From NCBI RefSeq assembly GCF_003115845.1, contig NZ_KZ819022.1, positions 186,001 to 250,000 on the forward strand: 64,000 nt of DNA. Reading direction: 5' to 3'. Below are positions 57,534 through 64,000 of this stretch, piece after piece; position 1 is the stretch's first letter, and every line of letters starts with the position of its first letter. The position numbers and the translations under genes were made by a program. Origin of the DNA: Brenneria roseae subsp. roseae. Its GTDB lineage: Bacteria; Pseudomonadota; Gammaproteobacteria; Enterobacterales; Enterobacteriaceae. The notes beneath the pieces were generated by a model. The model worked only from the letters and a program-made list of their open reading frames with translations, ran no database searches and was not told the origin of the DNA.

Positions 57534-57937
57534 GTTGCGAGGAGATAACGCTGTCAGTGAGATAACAGTGGGCTGGATTATACCCACACGCCTCAGTGAG
57601 TCAACGAATTGGCGTGTGATTTCCGCTATACGGTGAATCCCTGTACAGCTTTGGTCTGTCTCACTATCGTCTGCGCTTTTTTTGGGTCCATCATCCCTGG
57701 CGTCCACCCTTGCGGGTCGTCGCGTTAGTGAGCTTCATTCATGCTAAATATGAAAAGGATGCGTCTTTCAGCATTCTCCGCTGTGCCGCTTCAGAAATCC
57801 GCTGTAAGTTATGTTCGGACGTATTCGCCAGAATACGACGTTGGTACACTAGATAAAGTGACAATTTGGGTTGTCTGGTACGGTTACTGTTGTTTATAAC
57901 CTCCGCAATTTCTGTCGAACTGGGAATTTTTCGATTT
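57534..57937. other. argU / channel gene spacer
   Basis: About 400 bp. Should hold the argU promoter (leftward) and the channel gene promoter (rightward). A tandem pair of near-identical CCTCAGTGAGTCAACG-like and CTGTCAGTGAGATAAC segments occurs near 57550-57605; not assigned. Confidence 0.35.
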
Positions 57938-60388
57938 ATGCATAATTTGTTATCCGCATTATTGCGTATTTGTCTTTTGGCGATGTTTATGTTGCCTGCC
58001 GGATATGCAGCTGCGGCAGAATCCGATGCTGACTCGCAGCCTGTACAAACTGAAGAGCCAGTGAAAATAAATATTGATGCTGAACTGGTGAAGTTGCAGA
58101 AGCAGTTGGATAGCATCAAACAGCAGGTGTCGGGTGCCAACAGCGATAGCAAGTTCGGGGCGTTGAACGACACGACGCTGCAACTGGTCAACAGTGCCGA
58201 TGACCTTGCCGCGTCTGTCGCTCCGCTCGGGGCGCAATTACAGGCGCAACTGGATGTTCTTGGGCCTGCGCCGGAATCGGGCTCTACCATTAATGAAACC
58301 AATGAGGTCACCCGTAAGCGCAACAATCTGAATGCGCAGAAGGCAAAGCTGGATACCCAGATTGAGAAAATTCAGGCATTGCGGGCCGGCGCGTCCAATC
58401 TTTCCGCGCAGATTATCACCCTGCGGCGTAATGCGTTGAAAACCCAGTTGGCATTGAATTCCGGCAGTATTTTAGGCGCACGTTTCTGGTCGCCGATTGT
58501 GACGCCGCAAGCGGAGGATCTGCGGCGGCTCAGCGTGTTTCAGGGACAGTTGAATCAGGCATTCCTGGCTTCCTGGGAACCGGACTGGCGATATGGTTCC
58601 ATCTTTCTGCTGTTGGCCGCTGCCGCCCTGGTTTCCGCGGGACGCCGTTATCTGGAAAAGTACCTGGCCTGGGCCGGGATCCATCTGTTGCCGGAAGGAC
58701 GCCTAAGACGAAGTTTTCTGGCAACGGCAAGCGTTATTTCCACCGTGTTGACGATAGGCATTGCCGCAAATTTAGTGGATTTCACGTTTACCCGTCATGG
58801 TGAGTCGGCCGAACGGGTAAAAACGTTTCTGGATACGCTGACGCAACTGGTGATCTTTTGTTCGGTGATTGCAGGGCTGGGGCGTGCGTTTCTTTCGAAT
58901 CAGCGACCATCCTGGCGGTTGCCCGCGATCGCGAATCCGGTAGCCAAGGCGATGAAGCCTTTCCCCGTGGTCGCCGCGGTTTTCATTCTGTTTTTTGGCA
59001 TGGTTGAACAGGTTACGGCTACAGTGGGAACGTCGGTGGCTGCTACTATCATGGTCAATGGGCTTTCCGCCTTTTTTCTGGCGTTGACCTCTGGCGCGAT
59101 TACGTTAAAGAGCGATCAAATCCGTCGCCAGATGGTGCGTGATGGTGCGCAGCCGGAAGCGCGTTCCACGTTGGCCGGACTAATTCACCTTGCTGTATTG
59201 GCTACCTCGTTCTCTGTACTGTTTTCACTGGTCATCGGTTATATCTCGCTGGCGCGGTTCCTGACCTATGAGCTGGTCTGGATCGGTATGGTCTTTTCCT
59301 GCCTTTATCTATTTTCGACGTTTATTACCGATATCTGTGAAAGCGTATTTTCGCCTAATAACGCCAGCGGCCGGCGAATTAAAAACTCGCTCAATCTTGA
59401 CGATCGGCATTTAGCGCAGGCAGCGGCGTTGCTTTCCGCTGCTGGTAAAGTGTTTTTGATTCTGATGGCGGCCGTCGCGTTACTGAACGGCACGTTTGGC
59501 ACCACGACGCCGCTGGCGCTGATACAAAAAGCCGTTGAGCTCTGGGGTGGCAAAGGGCTGGAAACATTAAGTATTGTGCCTGCCCATTTGGTGAATGCGC
59601 TGCTTTTGCTGGCGATCGGGGTCTATGTTTTACGCTCCTCGAAACGCTGGCTGGAGGAGGAATTCCTTCCCAAAACGATGCTGGATCGCGGTATCCGAGC
59701 GTCACTGGTGACGTTGTTCAGTAATATAGGTTATATCCTGATTATCCTGCTGACGTTGGCAACGCTCGGTATTCAGTGGAGTAAGCTGGCATGGATTGTC
59801 AGCGCGTTGTCGGTGGGTATCGGTTTTGGCTTACAGGAGATCGTAAAAAACTTCATTTCCGGGTTGATTCTGCTGACCGAGCGTCCGGTTAAGGTGGGTG
59901 ACCTGGTGAATATCAGCGGCGTGGAAGGGGATATCAGACGGATTAACGTGCGGGCAACGGAAATTCAGTTGAGTGACCGTTCAACGGTTATTGTCCCTAA
60001 CTCGCAGTTTATCTCGCAGAATGTGCGCAACATTACAATGGGGAATGCGCTTGGGGTGGCGACGCTTGCATTGACGTTCCCGCTGGATATCGATCCTGAG
60101 GAAGTCAGATCCATTTTGCTGGATGCCTATACTGCCCATGACTCTGTTCTTGACTCGCCAGCGCCATCCGTCACGTTCAGCCAGTTAACCCCGACGGGTA
60201 TGGTGTTGAGCGTGACCGGCTATGTCAGCAGCCCGCGTCTGGTTTCAGGCGCGAAAAGCGATCTGCTGTTTGATATTATCAGACGGTTGAGGGAATCCAG
60301 TATTCCTCTGGCGGTTCCGCAGAGAATGGTGTTGGAAACCCCAGTCGCTGGCCTGTCGGATGATGTTGGGATCGAAGGAAAACCGTAA
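57938..60388 (+). CDS. DUF3772 / MscS-domain mechanosensitive channel
   Basis: 816 residues from ATG 57938; the longer frame from 57866 lacks a signal peptide at its start. Signal peptide MHNLLSALLRICLLAMFMLP, cut after GYAAA. A periplasmic DUF3772 coiled-coil part follows (INIDAELVKLQKQLDSIKQQ; NNLNAQKAKLDTQIEKIQAL), then about ten membrane helices and the MscS pore helix and beta domain: GFGLQEIVKNFISGLILLTERPVKVGDLV, ISGVEGDIRRINVRATEIQ, VPNSQFISQNVRN. Inner-membrane channel releasing solutes on osmotic downshock. Long periplasmic part resembles MscK/YjeP in design. Monocistronic, with a strong terminator. Confidence 0.9.
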   Translation: MHNLLSALLRICLLAMFMLPAGYAAAAESDADSQPVQTEEPVKINIDAELVKLQKQLDSIKQQVSGANSDSKFGALNDTTLQLVNSADDLAASVAPLGAQLQAQLDVLGPAPESGSTINETNEVTRKRNNLNAQKAKLDTQIEKIQALRAGASNLSAQIITLRRNALKTQLALNSGSILGARFWSPIVTPQAEDLRRLSVFQGQLNQAFLASWEPDWRYGSIFLLLAAAALVSAGRRYLEKYLAWAGIHLLPEGRLRRSFLATASVISTVLTIGIAANLVDFTFTRHGESAERVKTFLDTLTQLVIFCSVIAGLGRAFLSNQRPSWRLPAIANPVAKAMKPFPVVAAVFILFFGMVEQVTATVGTSVAATIMVNGLSAFFLALTSGAITLKSDQIRRQMVRDGAQPEARSTLAGLIHLAVLATSFSVLFSLVIGYISLARFLTYELVWIGMVFSCLYLFSTFITDICESVFSPNNASGRRIKNSLNLDDRHLAQAAALLSAAGKVFLILMAAVALLNGTFGTTTPLALIQKAVELWGGKGLETLSIVPAHLVNALLLLAIGVYVLRSSKRWLEEEFLPKTMLDRGIRASLVTLFSNIGYILIILLTLATLGIQWSKLAWIVSALSVGIGFGLQEIVKNFISGLILLTERPVKVGDLVNISGVEGDIRRINVRATEIQLSDRSTVIVPNSQFISQNVRNITMGNALGVATLALTFPLDIDPEEVRSILLDAYTAHDSVLDSPAPSVTFSQLTPTGMVLSVTGYVSSPRLVSGAKSDLLFDIIRRLRESSIPLAVPQRMVLETPVAGLSDDVGIEGKP

Positions 60389-60445
60389 TGCGCCGTTAGG
60401 GAATGTGGGCGATGGTGCTGAGATCGTTCCATTGTGACATAAAGT

Positions 60446-60480
60446 AAAAAGGCTCCGGTGTTGACACCGGAGCCTTTTTG
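60446..60480. terminator. Bidirectional terminator between channel gene and aminotransferase gene
   Basis: AAAAAGGCTCCGGTG-TTGA-CACCGGAGCCTTTTT, near-perfect, serves both convergent genes. Confidence 0.88.
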
Positions 60481-60498
60481 CCTGAAGCGGTCTGGAGC

Positions 60499-61359
60499 TT
60501 ACCTGACCTGCTGTTTCACCATCTCAATATAGATTTCTCTTAGCCGACGAGCGACCGGGCCGGGTTTACCGTCTCCAATGGTTTTGCCGTCAAGCGTAAC
60601 CACCGGTAAAACGAAGGTGGTTGCTGAACTGATGAAAATTTCACTGGCGTGGTAGGCTTCTTCCGGAGTGAAGAGCCGTTCTTCCAGTTTGATCTGATCG
60701 CCGGAGGCCAGCTTCAGCAATGACTGACGGGTAATGCCGTGCAGGATGTCGTTGCTTAGCGGGCGTGTTACCACGGTTTTATCGTGCAGGACGATATAGC
60801 AGTTACAGGAGCTGCCTTCGGTAATAAATCCGTTTTCTACCATAAAGGCATCATCGGCATGCTGAGCGTGGGCATACTCTTTCGCCAGACAAGCTGCAAG
60901 CAGGCCGACGGTTTTAATATCCCGGCGATGCCAGCGTATGTCGGGGCAGGTTACGACATGCAGGCCGCTGTCCGCTTTGGGGTTGTCCAGAACGGCGCGG
61001 GCCTGGGTAAACAGTACCAGCGTGGGTTTCACTTCGGCTGAAGGAAAATGGAAATCACGATCGCCAGCGTTACCGCGACTTAGTTGTAAATAGATCGCGC
61101 CTTCTTTCATGCCATTTTTTTCGATCAGGGCATGATGGATATCCTTCAGTTCGGTTGGGGTAACGGGCAGCGTGAGCGACAGTTCACGGCAGGAACGCTG
61201 TAGACGCGCCATATGACCGTCAAACTCGGCCAGTTTGCCATTCACAACCGCGGTCACTTCATATACGGCGTCGGCGAAGAGGAATCCACGGTCAAATACA
61301 GAAACTTTTGCCTCGCTCTCCAGCACATATTGCCCATCAACATAAACAAGACGTTGCAT
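60499..61359 (-). CDS. D-amino-acid aminotransferase (Dat/class IV)
   Basis: 286 residues. Fold type IV PLP enzyme like D-alanine aminotransferase: YVDGQYVLESEAKVSVFDRGFLFADAVYE, IYLQLSRGNAGDRDFHFP, the PLP lysine in RWHRRDIKTVGLLAACLAK, and EGSSCNCYIV for phosphate binding. Moves the amino group of D-Ala, D-Glu and similar to 2-oxo acids. Lies 42 bp after dgcA in the same direction, so probably in one operon for D-amino-acid use. 4-amino-4-deoxychorismate lyase or branched-chain type are less likely. Confidence 0.85.
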   Translation of the reverse strand: MQRLVYVDGQYVLESEAKVSVFDRGFLFADAVYEVTAVVNGKLAEFDGHMARLQRSCRELSLTLPVTPTELKDIHHALIEKNGMKEGAIYLQLSRGNAGDRDFHFPSAEVKPTLVLFTQARAVLDNPKADSGLHVVTCPDIRWHRRDIKTVGLLAACLAKEYAHAQHADDAFMVENGFITEGSSCNCYIVLHDKTVVTRPLSNDILHGITRQSLLKLASGDQIKLEERLFTPEEAYHASEIFISSATTFVLPVVTLDGKTIGDGKPGPVARRLREIYIEMVKQQVR

Positions 61360-61401
61360 TACAACACTCCTTAATAGTCGTTCAATGCAGCTTAACGCGT
61401 T

Positions 61402-62382
61402 TTAGCCCCAAAGCGCCGCTGCTGACGTGTGTATTTTGCTGCCGTCATAATGCAGCCTGTTGGTTCGATCGCGCTGTAATAACAGTGGGCCGTCCAGATC
61501 GACAACCTGTGCACCCTGAGCCACGATAAAGGCTGGCGCCATCGACAGCGACGTGCCTACCATACAGCCAACCATGATCTGCAAACCCTGATCCAGTGCG
61601 CGGGCGCGCAGGCGAAGAGCCTCGGTCAAACCGCCGGTTTTGTCCAGCTTGATATTGATCATGTCATAGCACCCGGCGATGGCCTCAAGTGAATGGCTGT
61701 CATGGCAGGACTCATCGGCGCATATCGGGATCGGGTGTGGCAATTCAGCCAATACGCCGTCTTTCCCGGCGGGAAGCGGCTGTTCGATCATCGCAACGCC
61801 GAGCGCGGCGAGTTCCGGCACCAGCTTGAGATAGAGATCGGCATCCCATCCTTCGTTGGCATCCACAATCAAGCGTGCGGAAGGGGCCCCTTTGCGTACC
61901 GCCGTTACTCTGGCCAGATCGTCTTTGTCCGCCAGTTTCAGCTTGAGCAACGGACGGTTGGCGTTTTGCTGCGCCGCCTGCTGCATCCGTGCCGGGGTGT
62001 CCAGCGACAAGGTATAGGCTGTTTCCAATACGTCCGGCGCCGGCAGATTCAGACGCTGCCAGATTCGCTGGTTATGCTGCTTGCATTCCAGATCCCAAAA
62101 GGCACAGTCGAGCGCATTACGCGCCGCGCCCGCCGGTAGCCGGGTTTGCAGAGATTCGCGATCCAGCCCGTGACGGATATCGCTGTTTAACGCGGTGATT
62201 TGTTCCATCACGCTGGCGATGGATTCTCCGTAACGGGCATAGGGCACGCATTCACCATAGCCCGTGGCTTCCCCGGATCGCAGCGTAACCACGACCACAT
62301 CAGCCTGAGTTTTGCTGCCGCGCGAGATGGTAAATGTACCCTGTAACGGCCAGCTTTCATGGGATAACTGAATGTCGATCAT
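61402..62382 (-). CDS. dgcA: N-acetyl-D-glutamate racemase DgcA / dipeptide epimerase family
   Basis: 326 residues, enolase superfamily: catalytic LLKLKLADKD (KxK), LIVDANEGWD and MIEQPLP, ADESCHD metal ligands, NIKLDKTGG. Similar to L-Ala-D/L-Glu epimerase YcjG, but the fused neighbour dgcN (overlap 4 bp) fits the DgcN-DgcA pathway in which N-acetyl-D-Glu is turned into N-acetyl-L-Glu. Epimerase of muropeptide L-Ala-D-Glu is the alternative; the neighbour favours DgcA. Confidence 0.8.
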   Translation of the reverse strand: MIDIQLSHESWPLQGTFTISRGSKTQADVVVVTLRSGEATGYGECVPYARYGESIASVMEQITALNSDIRHGLDRESLQTRLPAGAARNALDCAFWDLECKQHNQRIWQRLNLPAPDVLETAYTLSLDTPARMQQAAQQNANRPLLKLKLADKDDLARVTAVRKGAPSARLIVDANEGWDADLYLKLVPELAALGVAMIEQPLPAGKDGVLAELPHPIPICADESCHDSHSLEAIAGCYDMINIKLDKTGGLTEALRLRARALDQGLQIMVGCMVGTSLSMAPAFIVAQGAQVVDLDGPLLLQRDRTNRLHYDGSKIHTSAAALWG

Positions 62383-63380
62383 AGGTCAGCCAATTGGTCA
62401 ACAATACGTCCTACTCCCTGCCGGAACGGATCCACAACAGGCAGGCCAAATTTCTTCTCAAGATCGACCATTAATTGTAATGCTTCTTCTTCATTGAGTG
62501 CGGCACTGTTTATTGAAATTCCGACAAAGCGCGCATTAGGGTTGGTCAACTTCGCCATTGATAGATTCAGGGCCATGCAGGCGGCTAAATCAGGGATAGG
62601 GTAATCGACACCGCGCATGGTTTTGCGCGTCGGTTCATGACATAGCACCAGCGCATCCGGTTGAGCGCCATGGATAATGCCGGTTGTGACGCCGGCAAAG
62701 GAAGGGTGGAACAGTGAACCCTGGCCTTCGATGACATCCCAATGGTTTTCGTCATTGGCTGGAGCGAGGGTTTCAACCGCACCCGCGATGAAGTCGGATA
62801 CCACGGCATCGATACTGACGCCGGAGCCGCTAATCAGGATCCCGGTTTGGCCGGTTGCCCGGAATGTTGCCTTGCCGCCACGTGATAAAATTTCTTTTTC
62901 GATTGCCAGCGCGGTATACATCTTGCCACAGGAGCAGTCGGTTCCGACGGGTAACAAGCGTTTACCTGAACGTTTACGTCCGTTAGCGACCGGGTAGATT
63001 TGTGAAGGGTGGCGCACGTCGAACAGCGACCGGCCAAGTTTGGCGGCCAATTCTTTGAGCTCCGGGACATCAGACAAACGATTGTGCAGACCCGCAGCGA
63101 GATCCATGCCGCTTTCCAGTGCCTCACTCAGCACCGTAATCCATTGTTCAGAAATGATACCGCCGCGGTTGGCAACGCCAATCACCAACGTTTGTGCGCC
63201 TGCTGCGCGAGCGGCGCTGATGTCGAGATCGGGTAAGTCACAGTCGGCATGGCAACCATCCATACGATATTGCCCAACGCAATACTCCGGGTGCCATTGC
63301 TTAATCCCGATCGCCACCTTGGCTGCCAGCTGATCGTGTGCATCCCCCAGAAATAACAAATAAGGTTTTTTGATATCCAT
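62379..63380 (-). CDS. dgcN: D-glutamate N-acetyltransferase DgcN (DUF1611)
   Basis: 333 residues. DUF1611 protein with P-loop-like LPVGTDCSCGKMYTALAIEKE and RATGQTGILISGSGVSIDAV, EGQGSLFHPSFAGVT and ALVLCHEPTR. The family has been shown elsewhere to acetylate D-glutamate with acetyl-CoA as first step of D-Glu breakdown. Overlaps dgcA by 4 bp. First gene of the dgcN-dgcA-aminotransferase group; a long AT-rich upstream region lies before it. Confidence 0.82.
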   Translation of the reverse strand: MDIKKPYLLFLGDAHDQLAAKVAIGIKQWHPEYCVGQYRMDGCHADCDLPDLDISAARAAGAQTLVIGVANRGGIISEQWITVLSEALESGMDLAAGLHNRLSDVPELKELAAKLGRSLFDVRHPSQIYPVANGRKRSGKRLLPVGTDCSCGKMYTALAIEKEILSRGGKATFRATGQTGILISGSGVSIDAVVSDFIAGAVETLAPANDENHWDVIEGQGSLFHPSFAGVTTGIIHGAQPDALVLCHEPTRKTMRGVDYPIPDLAACMALNLSMAKLTNPNARFVGISINSAALNEEEALQLMVDLEKKFGLPVVDPFRQGVGRIVDQLADL

Positions 63381-64000
63381 TATTTATCCTCATAAATATA
63401 GGAAAATGTTGATTGAAAGATCGCTTTTTTGAAAAGTTAAATTTGATAAATGATATGAAGTTAAAACTGATAATAATGATGAATATATTATTGTCAATAT
63501 CAATGCTTATTAAGTTATAGGAACTGCAATTTAATCATTTTATTGAAATAAAAAACTGGTATTTATGACTTGTTACAAATTAAATTTTGCAATTGATGTT
63601 TATTTTTAAATATGACGGATTTTTATAAAAAAGAATGGGGCGCTATGTTTTTGTTTTTATTAATTAATTGATTTTATTTGTCTATTTTATTTTTCCTGAC
63701 TGGCTTAAATGCGCCAATTTGGTGAGTTGACTTATTATGGGGCCCCATAATAAAGCAATGACATTTTTTGTTTTTAATTTGTTAATGAAAATTCGATTTC
63801 CCTATTATCAGTATCAATGATTCTGATGTTTTGCAGGTTGTAAAAAGAATAATTAATATCTCTGATAAAGGCAGGTATAAATAAAAACGATGGAAATACA
63901 TTATTTTCTACTGGATAGCCCGGACGTACGTTTGGGTAGTCAAGCGATTCGGATGAATGACCAACCTGCCTGCCCGCTTTTCGCGGCATAAAAATTTATG
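63381..64000. promoter_or_regulatory. AT-rich upstream region of dgcN
   Basis: 620 bp, highly AT-rich, with the dgcN promoter somewhere inside and the palindrome at 63732-63753. A short leftward frame at 63774-63989 (ending NIRIIDTDNREIEFSLTN) is not recognised and may be a gene remnant. Confidence 0.4.
63732..63753. repeat. Perfect 22-bp palindrome
   Basis: Inner 16 bases TTATGGGGCCCCATAA, extended by TTA on the left and TAA on the right without mismatch. A GC centre in very AT-rich DNA, no loop. More like an operator for a dimeric regulator than a terminator. Confidence 0.6.

Noticed and set aside
57739-58326. 195-codon minus-strand frame at the start of the channel gene
   Set aside because: Opposite the signal peptide and coiled-coil part of the DUF3772/MscS protein; shadow.

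Overview
The window looks like a chromosome segment of a plant-associated member of the Enterobacterales, most likely Pectobacteriaceae (Pectobacterium, Brenneria, Dickeya or Lonsdalea type). The grounds are enterobacterial gene order (ppk-ppx-yfgG; sdaC-sdaA; ppiB-lpxH-purE-purK; cysS-ybcJ-folD), a galactan/galactoside uptake locus with a LamB-type porin and GalR-type regulator next to galTK, and proteins very close to E. coli homologues. The genus cannot be fixed from sequence reading alone.

Left part, about 1-33 kb, is backbone. It holds a beta-galactoside/galacto-oligosaccharide uptake locus (partial binding protein, MsmX/MalK-type ATPase, porin, LacI/GalR regulator), then galT-galK. GalR-type operators are visible in front of the transporter genes, the porin and galT. 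Next come mgtE, yfgG, a YjfB-type motility protein, ppx-ppk, and a divergent pstC-pstA-pstB set whose permeases carry very large periplasmic domains. After these are an orphan HipB-like regulator, sdaA-sdaC, purK-purE (with a PurR operator), lpxH, ppiB, a DoxX protein, cysS, ybcJ, folD, an orphan PTS lactose/cellobiose-type IIA protein and a dCache chemoreceptor.

Middle part, about 33.4-57.5 kb, is accessory DNA ending at tRNA-Arg(TCT) (argU). A P4-type integrase sits beside the tRNA 3' end. A 16-bp copy of the tRNA T-arm/acceptor sequence lies 22.9 kb away and probably marks the other end. The core resembles a CP4-type cryptic prophage or satellite (integrase, AlpA, YfjJ/YagK-type Gp2, zinc-ribbon protein, RadC/YeeS, CbtA toxin, DUF4942). 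The cargo is (a) a free-standing divergent flagellin followed by an AT-rich YrbL-kinase/GT8/GT4 cassette that ends in a decayed phosphoethanolamine transferase, and (b) DNA defence: a phosphorothioate-sensing HNH endonuclease and a complete QatABCD operon preceded by an uncharacterised zinc-finger protein. I saw no transposase gene, relaxase, conjugation genes or CRISPR.

Right part, about 57.5-64 kb, is backbone again: a DUF3772/MscS mechanosensitive channel and a D-amino-acid catabolic group (DgcN, DgcA and a D-amino-acid aminotransferase). Upstream of that group is a long AT-rich region with a perfect 22-bp palindrome.

The most interesting unit is the island. It combines genes that could change surface phage receptors (flagellin, LPS core) with intracellular DNA defence in one tRNA-borne element. 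It also carries a CbtA toxin whose usual antitoxin gene is missing.
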